DNA of 64,000 nt from Nocardioides alcanivorans. GTDB taxonomy: Bacteria; Actinomycetota; Actinomycetes; Propionibacteriales; Nocardioidaceae. Numbering within the stretch: the stretch's first letter is position 1; every line of letters starts with the position of its first letter. Both the position numbers and the translations under genes were made by a program. The stretch is from positions 153,627 through 217,626 of the forward strand of contig NZ_JAKGRW010000004.1 in NCBI RefSeq assembly GCF_021555175.1, in the 5' to 3' direction. This document shows, in pieces, positions 28,373 through 38,344 of the stretch. The notes below the pieces were generated by a model. That model ran no database searches. It saw only the letters and a program-made list of their open reading frames with translations, and was not told the origin of the DNA.

Positions 28373-31054
28373 GTGACTTCGAGTGCCGAGCCCGCAACCC
28401 GCCCGCGCCTTCTTCTCCTCGACGGCCACTCGTTGGCCTATCGAGCCTTCTTCGCGCTGCCGGTGGAGAACTTCTCCACCACCACCGGCCAGACCACCAA
28501 CGCGGTCTACGGCTTCACCTCGATGCTGATCAACGTGCTGCGTGACGAGCAGCCGACCCACGTCGCGGTCGCCTTCGACCTCTCCCGGCAGACCTTTCGC
28601 CTGGAGGCCTACGCGGAATACAAGGCCAAACGCAACAAGACCCCTGATGAGTTCCGCAGTCAGCTGCCGCTCATCCAGGAAGTGCTCGACGCCCTGCGCA
28701 TCCCGTGGATGACCCGCGAGGGTTTCGAGGCCGACGACATCATCGCCACCCTCACCACGCAGGCCCTCGCCGACGACTTCGAGGTGCTCATCCTCACCGG
28801 GGACCGCGATTCGTTGCAGCTGGTCTCCGACACCTCCACCGTGCTCTATCCGATGCGCGGTGTCTCCGACCTGGCCCGGATGACTCCTGCGGCGGTCGTG
28901 GAGAAGTACGGCGTCCCTCCCCACCGCTATCCGGAGATCGCGGCGCTCGTGGGCGAGGACTCCGACAACCTTCCCGGCATTCCCGGCGTCGGCCCGAAGA
29001 CTGCCGCCAAGTGGATCAACACCTACGACGGCCTCGAAAACGTGATCAACCGCGCCGACGAGATCAAGGGCAAAGCCGGCGAGAGCCTTCGTGCTCACCT
29101 CTCCGACGTGATCCGCAACCGCCAACTCAATGCGTTGGTGCGCGACCTCGACCTGCCCATGCAGCCCACGGAGATGGCGCTGCAGCCGTGGGACCGTCAG
29201 CAGGTGCACACGCTCTTCGACGGCTTGGAGTTCCGGGTCCTGCGCGACCGCCTCTTCGAGACCCTGGAGTCGGAGGAGGACGTCGACGCAGACGGGTTCG
29301 AGCTCGCGGGCACCCGGCTGGCCACCGGGGAAGTCGCTGGTTGGCTGGCCGAACTCCCCGCAGAACCCGTTGGTCTGCACGTGCGCGGCAGCTGGGGCAG
29401 CGGCTCAGGTCGCGTCGACGGGCTGGCGCTGGCGACCGCCTCCGACCGGGCGGCGTACGTCGACACGACCGACCTCGACCCGGCCGACGACAAGGCGCTG
29501 GCCGACTGGCTCGCCGACGAGTCCAGGCCGAAGGTGCTCCACGATGCCAAAGGCCCGATCCTGGCGCTGGCAGCGCAGGGTTGGACGCTGCGCGGTCTGC
29601 GTAGCGACACCGCGCTCGGGGCCTACCTCGTGCGACCTGACCAGCGCAGCTATGACCTCGCCGATCTCACGGTGCGCTACCTGCGCAGGGAGTTGAAGGG
29701 CGACGACACCGGCGACCAGGGCTTGCTCTTCGACGAGGAGGACAGTGTCGCCGAGACGGCCATGCTGCGGGCCCGCGCCACGGTCGACCTGGCCGACGCG
29801 CTCGCGGAGGCGATCGAGGAGCACGGCAGTACCGGCCTCCTGGCGTCGGTCGAGCTGCCGCTCGTCGGCGTGCTGGCACGTATGGAGCAGACCGGCATCG
29901 GGGTCGACCTCGAGCAGTTCCGGGCGCTCGAGGCCCACTTCGCCGCCGAGGTGCGCGAGGCCGCGGAGCAGGCGTTCGCAGTCATCGGCAAGGAGATCAA
30001 CCTCGGCTCGCCGAAGCAACTGCAGGTGGTCCTCTTCGACGAGCTGGGGATGCCGAAGACCAAGAAGACCAAGACCGGCTGGACCACCGATGCCGACGCG
30101 TTGCAGTCCCTCTTCGTCAAGACGGAGCATCCGTTCCTGCTCCACCTGTTGCGCCACCGTGACGTCTCTCGGCTTCGCCAGACCGTCGAGGGCCTGCTCA
30201 AGACGGTCGCTGACGACGGTCGCATCCACACGACGTTCAACCAGACGATCGCTGCCACGGGACGGCTCTCCAGCACCGAGCCCAACCTGCAGAACATCCC
30301 CGTGCGCACCGAGGAGGGTCGCCGTATCCGGGAGGGTTTCGTGGTCGGGCCCGGTTATGAGTCGTTGATGACGGCCGACTACAGCCAGATCGAGATGCGC
30401 ATCATGGCGCACCTCTCCGAGGACGAGGGCCTGATCGAGGCGTTCCGTTCGGGCAAGGACTTCCACTCCATCACCGCTGCCAAGGTCTTCGGGGTCGAGG
30501 CGAGCGAGGTCGACACCGAGATGCGGGCCCGGATCAAGGCGATGAACTACGGCCTCGCCTACGGGTTGTCTGCCTTCGGGCTCTCCCAGCAGCTCAAGAT
30601 CGAGCCGGCCGAGGCCCGGGTGCTGATGGACGAGTACTTCGAGACCTTCGGCGGCATCCGCGACTACCTCGACGGTGTCGTCGACGAGGCCCGGCGCACC
30701 GGCTTCACCGAGACCATCCTCGGCCGACGTCGCTATCTGCCCGATCTCACCAGCGACAACCGTCAGCGGCGTGAGATGGCCGAGCGGATGGCCCTCAACG
30801 CCCCGATCCAGGGGTCCGCCGCCGACCTGATCAAGGTGGCGATGCTCAACGTCGAGCGCGCCATCGCAGATGAGGGCCTCGCTTCGCGCTTGTTGCTCCA
30901 GGTGCACGACGAGCTCGTGTTCGAGGTGGCGCCCGGTGAGGCAGATGCCCTCGAGACCCTGGCGCGACGCGAGATGGGCAACGCCGCCGCCCTCACCGTC
31001 CCCCTCGACGTCTCGGTCGGCACCGGACGCAGCTGGCACGAGGCCGCCCACTGA
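28373..31054 (+). CDS. polA: DNA polymerase I
   Basis: The protein is 893 residues and uninterrupted. The N-terminal 5'-3' exonuclease domain (to about 300) shows LLDGHSLAYRAFF, TREGFEADDIIATL and GIPGVGPKTAAKW. The middle 3'-5' exonuclease-like domain lacks the usual DxE pair, as in other actinobacteria, so proofreading is unlikely. The polymerase domain has motif A LMTADYSQIEMRI, the O-helix RIKAMNYGLAYG and motif C LQVHDELVFE. It fills gaps in repair and removes Okazaki primers. The frame continues upstream to 28163 but only as antisense to the thioesterase gene. Confidence 0.96.
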   Translation: MTSSAEPATRPRLLLLDGHSLAYRAFFALPVENFSTTTGQTTNAVYGFTSMLINVLRDEQPTHVAVAFDLSRQTFRLEAYAEYKAKRNKTPDEFRSQLPLIQEVLDALRIPWMTREGFEADDIIATLTTQALADDFEVLILTGDRDSLQLVSDTSTVLYPMRGVSDLARMTPAAVVEKYGVPPHRYPEIAALVGEDSDNLPGIPGVGPKTAAKWINTYDGLENVINRADEIKGKAGESLRAHLSDVIRNRQLNALVRDLDLPMQPTEMALQPWDRQQVHTLFDGLEFRVLRDRLFETLESEEDVDADGFELAGTRLATGEVAGWLAELPAEPVGLHVRGSWGSGSGRVDGLALATASDRAAYVDTTDLDPADDKALADWLADESRPKVLHDAKGPILALAAQGWTLRGLRSDTALGAYLVRPDQRSYDLADLTVRYLRRELKGDDTGDQGLLFDEEDSVAETAMLRARATVDLADALAEAIEEHGSTGLLASVELPLVGVLARMEQTGIGVDLEQFRALEAHFAAEVREAAEQAFAVIGKEINLGSPKQLQVVLFDELGMPKTKKTKTGWTTDADALQSLFVKTEHPFLLHLLRHRDVSRLRQTVEGLLKTVADDGRIHTTFNQTIAATGRLSSTEPNLQNIPVRTEEGRRIREGFVVGPGYESLMTADYSQIEMRIMAHLSEDEGLIEAFRSGKDFHSITAAKVFGVEASEVDTEMRARIKAMNYGLAYGLSAFGLSQQLKIEPAEARVLMDEYFETFGGIRDYLDGVVDEARRTGFTETILGRRRYLPDLTSDNRQRREMAERMALNAPIQGSAADLIKVAMLNVERAIADEGLASRLLLQVHDELVFEVAPGEADALETLARREMGNAAALTVPLDVSVGTGRSWHEAAH

Positions 31055-31102
31055 CCCTCCGCCCGTCTGCCCCACCCCTCCAGGTTTGTCCGCTTTGAGA
31101 GG

Positions 31103-31165
31103 GGATCGTCCCTAACAGATTTGTAGTTCCCGAGCAGGAAACTACAAATCTGTTAGGGACGATCC
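31103..31165. repeat. Perfect 26-bp-arm hairpin after polA
   Basis: Arms at 31103-31128 and 31140-31165 are exact reverse complements, with an 11-base loop. The stem is AT-richer than its surroundings (core CTAACAGATTTGTAGTT). Its right arm contains the TAA stop and last codons of the flippase gene on the minus strand. It may terminate both polA and the flippase gene, but its length and composition also suggest an inserted repeat unit. Confidence 0.85.
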
Positions 31166-32402
31166 GGCTCGGGAGCGGGGACGCGGAGGCGGAGGAGGCT
31201 GATGGTGAGGAGGACGGCGACGAGCAGCACGTCGACGGTGATCACGACGGCGAGCAGGCCGCTGACGGAGCCGGCGGTGGTGCCGCCGGCGATGAGGGCG
31301 ACCAGCGCTGCCCAGACCACGAGGATCGATCGCCGCCCTTGCCGGGCCACGACGGAGTAGATGAGCACCTGCAGGAGGGCCAGTGCGGTGCCGAGCAGGC
31401 CGAAGAGCCACAGGCGGCCCTCGATCTCCGCGTACTCCTGGCCGCCCACGAAGACCAGGGCGAGTCCGGAGAGGAGCCACGCGCCGACCGTGGCGAGTGC
31501 CCCGAGTGCGGCAGCAGCGCTCATGGAGCGCAGCAGCGCGGCCCGACGTTCCCGCGGGGTGCTCATGGCCGGGAAGGCCAGCACCACGATGAACTGGGGC
31601 AGGAACAGCACGGCCTTGGTGAGGATCAGGCCACCGGCGTAGAGACCGGCGTCGTGCTCCGCCAACAGGTTGCGGGCCACCACGACGTCGACATTGGTGA
31701 GTGCGAAGAAGGCCAGCAGCGCCTGGGAGTTGGCGAGTGCTTCGCGGAGCACCTCCCTCGCTGCGCGGCGCTCGGGTGCCACGTGCCGCACCGTGCGCAA
31801 GGCGATCGTGCCGACGATGACCGGAGCCCACTGCCCGATCGCCACGCTCACCATCGCCGTCACCGTGTCGGGCTGCCAGAGGAGCAGTGCCGTGCCCAGG
31901 AGGAGTCGTGGGATGCCGTTGGCGAGGAACAGCAGGGCCAGGGGCGCCCACCGTCGTTCGCCCTGGAGGATCCCTGCCTGCGCTCCCATCACGGTCATCG
32001 GCAGCACGACTGCCGCGACGAGCGCGGCGGACAGGATGCTGTCGAGCTTGAGCACCGCGTCGACGACGGGGAGAGCAGCAGCATCGAGGCTGCAACGACG
32101 AGGCCGACGCGCCAGCTCACCCGCAGCACGGCGCCGGCCACCGCGTCGACTTGGTCGGGCTCCGCGGCAATGCGGCGGGCGGCGGCCGTCTGCACGCCGA
32201 GCTGGAGCACGCCGATCACCAAGATGAGCGCCATCAGCGCCGCGAAGGCGCCGTACTCCCCGGGGCCGAGCAGGCGGGCCGCCAGCATCGTGAAGGCATA
32301 GGTGCCGACGTTCATCACCAGCACTGCGACCGCGATGCCACCGGCACCGGAGAGGACACGGGGCAGGCGGATGGCGGGCGGCACGATGGTGGAGTCTTGC
32401 AC
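31153..32402 (-). CDS. Polysaccharide/oligosaccharide flippase-like membrane protein (frameshifted)
   Basis: This is a polytopic protein of the MATE/Wzx type: about 12 hydrophobic segments, an N-terminal motif LLGPGEYGAFAALMAL, and a middle FFALTNVDVVVARNLL that is typical of polysaccharide export proteins. The frame breaks in the G run at 32068-32071; one added base gives 416 residues. It ends DRP-stop inside the long hairpin. It would flip lipid-linked saccharides across the membrane, which fits the glycosyltransferase genes nearby. Confidence 0.8.
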
Positions 32403-32472
32403 ATGCCCACGTGTCCCGCGGTAGCCGAGGCCGGGCGCCGATTACCCTCAGGTAACGAGCGAGGGAGGTTCG

Positions 32473-33538
32473 ATGTCGGTGCATCCTGCGGTGCGTCAGG
32501 CACGCAACGTGGTCGGCCTGTACGGCGACCCGACAGTCACGTGGAGCATCGCGCTCGGGGTGGAACTCCAGGAGCCGCTCACCTGCGCAGCGGTTGCGGA
32601 ACGGGCTGCGCACCTGTGGCCACTGTGGTCGCACCTGGGCCCGCTGCCGCAAGTGGAGCGGGCCCGGCCCGATGACTGGACGGCCTGTCGCGCGAGGCTC
32701 CTGGACACGCCCTACGGGGACTGTGACCCGTTGGTGCGGATCGCGCTGTCGAGCGACGGCCACCAGCTGCTCGTGGCGGTCCACCACGGAGCCGTCGACG
32801 GCCTGGGCATGGTGGGCCTGGTCGGCGCGCTCACGGGGGTCGAGCTCACGTCGTCTGCCCGCGGCATTGCCGCTGCCTCGGAACCCCGGGGCTTCTGGCG
32901 ACGCTCGTTGGAGCGTGTCGCGGAGGCGGTCTTCCGGCCGCCGGCCCGGCTCGGCCCGACGAGGCGGGTGTCGCAACACCACGGCGACTGGGTGGAGGTC
33001 CTGGTGCTGCCTCAGCTGTCCGGGGGCACGACCAGATTGGTTGCTGCGGTGACGCGGGCCGGCACGGCATGGCGCGGACGGACGCGTCGACGTACCGTCA
33101 TCAGCCTCGCGCTCTCCACGCGCCCTGGTGCCCCGCGGCCCTCGCCCGACCGGGCGACCGCCTACGGGCGGATCGTCGTTCCCGACGGACGTGACGATGA
33201 GGTGGCGGCGCGGTTGCGGGCGTTGGTGCCGGAGCCGGCCTTCCCCAGACGACGGCCGGGGAGTCGGCCCACTGGTGACGAAGCTGCTGAGCTCCCGCCT
33301 GGGTGCCACGGCCCTGGTCTCCAACATCGGCCGGCTCTCCGGCGACGGACTCGTCGGTGCGCAACTGTGGCCGGCGCCGTCAGGGCCCGCCGGAGTGGCG
33401 ATCGGGGCCGTCACCGTGGGTGAGCGGAGCACCGTGACGGTGCGGATGCGGCGAGGTTGGTTCGACGCGGGCCAGGCGACCGCCTTCGCGGGCGCGCTGG
33501 GCAGCGAGCTGGTCGAGCCGACGACCCCGACTCAGTAG
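32473..33538 (+). CDS. Condensation-type acyltransferase-like protein (frameshifted)
   Basis: The protein is 355 residues after two bases are restored, one in the C run at 33243-33246 and one between 33258 and 33275. It carries VHHGAVDGLGM, the HHxxxDG active site of the CoA-dependent acyltransferase superfamily (condensation domains, PapA and WS/DGAT enzymes), and a C-terminal VSNIGRLSG strand typical of the same fold. It may acylate a cell-surface glycolipid or saccharide, given its neighbours. The acceptor is unknown. Its stop overlaps the convergent methyltransferase stop by 7 bp. Confidence 0.65.
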
Positions 33539-34251
33539 GGGTCGTAGGGAGAGTCGTGCCCCAGCATCCGGGCCACCGGACGCAGACGCAGGCGCAGCAG
33601 CACCTTGAGCCCGACGTTGCGGATCCACCAGGGCAGCTCCGCGACGATGCGCCAGCGGTCACGCGCCGTGGGACGGCGCTTGCGGAACAGCGCCTGCGAG
33701 TCACTGCGGCGTTCGTAGGCGAGATCGTCCGCGAAGAGCACGTGACGCAGGATCGCCAGCGTCACGCCGATCGAGGAGAAGCAGTCATGGATGACCACGG
33801 CGCCGCCCGCCGTGAGGTGCGTGCGCCACAACAGGTCGTCGCGCACCGTCCAGTAGTCGTGCTTCCCGTCGATGTAGAGCATGTCGAACTCCCGCGTCCA
33901 ACCCGGTCGCAAGGCAGTGCTGTAGTCGGCGACGAGTTCGACGACCTCGTCGAGGCCGGCCTCGGAGACATTCTTCTCGAACTTGCTCCGGGTGGGAGTG
34001 CCGCCGAAGAGTCGTCCCTCCACGAAGGGGTCGATGGCGACGAGGGTGCCGCCGGTGGGCTTCAGGGCATTGCCGAGGACGACGGTCGAACGGCCCTGGT
34101 GGCTTCCGATCTCCACGACCGTGGCGGCCGCCGGCAGACGCACGGCCTCGTCCCACAGCAGACTTGCCTGACCGTGCTTCAACCACCCGGGGACTCCGCT
34201 GGCTCGTGGCCAGATCTCCTCGAAACGGGGGGCGTCAGGTACGGCGTTCAC
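33532..34251 (-). CDS. Class I SAM-dependent methyltransferase (Methyltransf_24-like)
   Basis: This 239-residue Rossmann-fold protein has motif I VVEIGSHQGRSTVVLG, then LVAIDPF and FDMLYIDGKHDYWTVRDDL, the hallmark of the family that methylates sugars in cell-wall or antibiotic glycans. I chose GTG 34251, which gives the natural N-terminus; the longer upstream frame is not conserved in style. It is convergent with the acyltransferase gene and divergent from the AftD-like gene. Confidence 0.8.
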   Translation of the reverse strand: MNAVPDAPRFEEIWPRASGVPGWLKHGQASLLWDEAVRLPAAATVVEIGSHQGRSTVVLGNALKPTGGTLVAIDPFVEGRLFGGTPTRSKFEKNVSEAGLDEVVELVADYSTALRPGWTREFDMLYIDGKHDYWTVRDDLLWRTHLTAGGAVVIHDCFSSIGVTLAILRHVLFADDLAYERRSDSQALFRKRRPTARDRWRIVAELPWWIRNVGLKVLLRLRLRPVARMLGHDSPYDPY

Positions 34252-34336
34252 GTGGCCCTCTCGACGGGTGCATGTGGTTAGACTTCCGCGGCACCCTACT
34301 CCACAGTAGTGGGATCGAGCTCCAGGGAGGGATCTC

Positions 34337-37300
34337 ATCAGCGCGAGCAAGACGGAGGTCTTCGGCCGACTGATCTGGCCCCTGCTCCTGCTCGGATCCC
34401 TGGCGCAGCAGCCGGGACGGACCACCTTCGACACGAAGTTCGACCTGAGTGCCGATCCAGGGGCGTTCCTGTCCCGGAGCCTGCACCTGTGGAACCCCCA
34501 GGCGTCCTTCGGCGAACTGCAGAACCAGGCCTACGGCTATCTCTTCCCGCAGGGACCGTGGTTCCTGGCCATGGATGCGCTGGGTGCACCTGACTGGATC
34601 GCGCAGCGCCTGTGGTCCGGCCTGCTCCTGGTGCTGGCCTACGAAGGATGTCGCCAACTGGCCAAGGCGATGGGCCTGACGGGCAGTGCGGCGATCGTCG
34701 CTGGTCTTGCCTACTCGCTCTCCCCACGGATGGTCGGATCGGCTGGCGTGCTGACCGGCGAGGTCGGTCCGGTGGCGATGTTGCCGTGGGCCGTGCTGCC
34801 GTTGGTGCTGGTGAACAGTGGCCGTTGGTCACCCAGGACTGGCGCCCTCCTCTCCGGGGTGGCCGTGCTGTGCATGGGGGGAATCAACGCAGTCGGCACG
34901 TTGGCAGTGCTGCCGGCCGGACTGGTCGTCGTGCTCGCCCAGTGGCATCGTCCCCACGGTCGGCGGTTGCTCGGCTGGTGGCTGGTTGCGATGCTCTTGG
35001 CCTGCACCTGGTGGATGCTTCCGCTCCTCCTGCTCGGCCGTTACAGCCCGCCGTTCCTGGACTACATCGAGACCGCATCGGCAACGACGGCGACCACCGG
35101 CTGGTCCAACGCCGTGCGCGGCACGGACCACTGGGTCGCCTGGTCGACCGCAGGTGATCGGGCGTGGTGGCCCGGCCCCCACGAGATCGCCACCACCCCC
35201 GCGTTGGTCGTGCTGGGGGACTTGTCTCCGCGCTCGGCCTGGTCTTCCTCGCCCATCCCCGGATGCCCTGGCGTGGTCCGTTCCTCATCACCGCCGTGAT
35301 CGGCCTGTTGTGCTTGGTCGGCGGGGCAGCGGCGGCGGGTGGTTCGCTCGTCGATGGCGCCGTACGTGACCTGCTCGACGGTGTCCTGGCGCCCTTGCGC
35401 AACGTGCACAAGGTCGATCCCCTGGTGCGTCTCCCACTCGCGCTCGGACTCGGGCACGCGGTGGTCCGGATCTCCGCTGCCGTCGCCGAGCGGCGTCCCG
35501 GTGCCGCCACCGGGGTACGGCGCGGCGTCGCTGCGGGGCTCGTCGCCGTCCTCCTGGTGGGGGCCGCGCCCCTGTGGACCGGGGGCCTGCGCACTCCCGG
35601 GTGGCAGCAGGTCCCCGATGCGTGGCAGGAGGCAGCCACCTGGCTGTCCCGCGCCGATGGCAGTCGGGCGCTCGTGGTGCCCGGTGCCGGCTTCGGGGTG
35701 CAGACCTGGGGGTGGACCATCGACGAGCCGCTCCAAGGAGTCGCGCAGTCGCCGTGGGTGACGCGCAGTCAAGTGCCGCTGGTCCCGGGGCCGACCGCCA
35801 AGTGGTTGGATGCCGTCGAGGAGCGGCTGGCGACGGGCCGAGGGAGCCGAGCGCTGGTTGCCTTCCTGGCCCGTGCGGGTGTCACCCATGTGGTGGTCCG
35901 ACGCGACATCGCGGGGCAGTACACGGACAGCGCGGACCTGACCCGTGTCGAGGCGGCGCTGCAGGCATCGCCGGGAATGCGACAGGTGGCCGGGTTCGGG
36001 AGCGACGGATTCGGGCGACCGTTGGTGGAGATCCTCGAGGTCACTGCCTCGGCGCCCCGGGTCTCGTTGACCCCGGCTTCGGAGGTGCGCCAGCTCAACG
36101 GAGCGCCTGTGGACCTGCTCCGGGCAGGGGAGGCACGGCTTCTGCGTTCCGACGAGCTGGTCGTGATCGGCACGGACATCGGCCGGGGTGACATGGTCGG
36201 TGACGGCAACCGCCGTCGGGAGCGTCAGTTCGGAAGGGTCCACGACTCGTTGGGTCCGACGCTGACCGCGACGGAGGCGTTCCGTTCCGACCGTCGCTCC
36301 CATGACTTCGCGAACGTGCCCGGCGTCCCGCAGACGGTGCTGCGTCGCACCTCCGGCGTCGAGGTGAGCGCCTCCACGTCGTCCGGCCTGCCAGACTCGC
36401 TGGGGGCAATCCGTCCCGGCCACGCCCCGGGTGCTGCCTATGACGCAGATCCCGCTACGGCGTGGCACTCGGGATCGTTCACCGACCCGATCGGGCAGTG
36501 GTTGGAGTTGCGGACCCCACGTGAGGGGATGGCCGCGGGAGTCGTGGTGGTGCGCTTCGCCCGCGACGCCGGTCTGGTCACACCGACGCGGGTCGAGGTG
36601 AAGATCGGCTCGACGTCGACACTCCTCGCCGTTCCCGAGTCGGGAGTGGTGGTGGCACCGGTGCCGACGTCGGGGGACCGTCGGGTCCGCGTCACGGTGC
36701 GCGAGGTTCGTGACAGCCAACTGTTCGGCACCGTCGGGATCGCGGAGGTCCAGCTGCCCGGCATGGCCGCGGACCGCACCCTCGACGTCCCCGGCGAGCT
36801 CGTCGCGGGCACCGACCTGCTGCTGGGCGCTGACCCGCCGCGCCGCGCCTGTCTCGACCTCGGTGCCGGCGCGCGATGCGACGCCGACACGGTCGTGGCA
36901 GGGAGGAGGTCGGGTTGGACCGCAGCTTCCGGGTTGCGGAGGCGGGACGCTGGAGGCTCTCGGGCACCGTGGTGCCTGTCGCCGGTGCGGCAGTGGCCGA
37001 CCTGCTCGCACCGTTGGGAGGTCAGGCGTGGGTCACCGCCGATCGGGTCCGCTCCGGCGATCCGGCCGTGGCGGGCCTCTTCGCCTTCGACGGCCGCGAC
37101 GACACGGCCTGGCTGGGCGAGCGGGGCCGGCGCGAGGCCACCCTCGTCTGGCGTTGGCAGGGCAGGGCACGCACGATCGATCGGATTCGCATCGTGGCCG
37201 CCGACCAGCCCTCGGTCCGACCCGCAACCGCGGTCATCCGCTCGGGCGGCGAGCAGCGCCGGGTCCGGCTCGACGGGCTGGGCACCTTCGAACCACTCCG

Positions 37301-38344
37301 CGTCGATGGCCGGATCCGGATCGACTTCGAGGCTCCCGAGGGCGCTGGCGAGTTCCGCGACCTCCCGCTGGGCATCGCCGAGGTCGTGCTGGACGGTGCC
37401 GAGGACCTACGGCACGCACCTGATCGCGATGCGCGGGTCGGTGCTGCATGTGGTCTGGGTCCAGAGGTCGTCATCGACGGGCGCGTCCGTCGTACCAGCG
37501 TCACGGGGCAGTTGGCCGACCTGCTCCGTGGGTCGACGTTGCGGTGGGAGGTGTGTGGTGGGCCGGTCGGGTTGGCCGAGGGAAGCCACCGCGTCCAGGT
37601 GGCGCCCACCCTCCAGTTCGCTCCCGACACCTTGGCCTTCGACGGCCGCGCCGACTCCGTTCGTGGGACGGGCCGTGACTTCGACGTGCTCAGCTGGGAC
37701 GACAGCGAGCGAACCGTGCGGGTCGGACCGGGAGAGGCGGCGGTGCTCAGGATCGCCGAGAACACCAATCCCGGTTGGCGCGCCGAGATCGATGGCAAGG
37801 AACTGCGACAGGTCACGCTCGACGGCTGGCAACAGGGGTACGTCGTCCCAGCCGGCGACGGGGGAAGGTCACCGTGACCTTCACCCCGGACCAGCCCTAC
37901 CGGGTGGCGCTCGGCTTCGGGGGCCTGTTGGCCCTGCTCCTCCTTGTCATGGCAGCACTCGCCGCGGGGAGGGAGACGTGGCGCCGCAACACGTCGGCGG
38001 CGGAGGAGGCAGCCGAGGAGGTCACGCCTGACGAGGCCGCGGGCGCGAACCCTCGGTCAGCGCGCCGACGGTGGGTGGGCTGGGCCGCGGTCGGGTTCGT
38101 ACTTCTCGTGGTCGGCGGACCGTGGAGCGGACTGGGCGTGGCGGCTGCAGTCGTGCTGCCCACCGGAGGGCTCCTTGCCGTCGCAGCTGGTGCGCTCGCC
38201 GTGGCGGGTGTGGCCGCGGCGTGGGCGCTCGGCAGCCAACCCGATCAACTCGCCAACGGCGCTGCGGCGTTGGGCGTCGGACTCCTGGTCGGCGCTGCGG
38301 TTCGACCTCGCCTCGTTCGGCTGCGGCGGCCACCGCTGCCCCCG
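34337..38344 (+). CDS. AftD-like arabinofuranosyltransferase (DUF3367 type; frameshifted)
   Basis: This is a very large membrane enzyme of about 1335 residues. The N-terminus reads FDTKFDLSADPGAFLSR and QNQAYGYLFPQGPWF, matching mycobacterial AftD, which adds arabinose to cell-wall arabinan. About ten helices are followed by a long outer region with a discoidin-like (F5/8 C) part around AYDADPATAWHSGSFTDPIG and another around FDGRDDTAWLG, then C-terminal helices. Frame breaks at 35214-35218, 36901-36903 and 37861-37864 each fit one lost G. The start is unclear: no ATG, GTG or TTG lies between the upstream in-frame stop and the first conserved residues; GGGAGGG precedes an ATC at 34337. No stop separates it from the next enzyme, so the 3' end is approximate. 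Confidence 0.72.

Noticed and set aside
31153..33432. A 759-residue minus-strand protein spanning the flippase and acyltransferase genes
   Set aside because: Only its 3' part matches the flippase; the rest is antisense to the acyltransferase gene, and the flippase N-terminus is in another frame.
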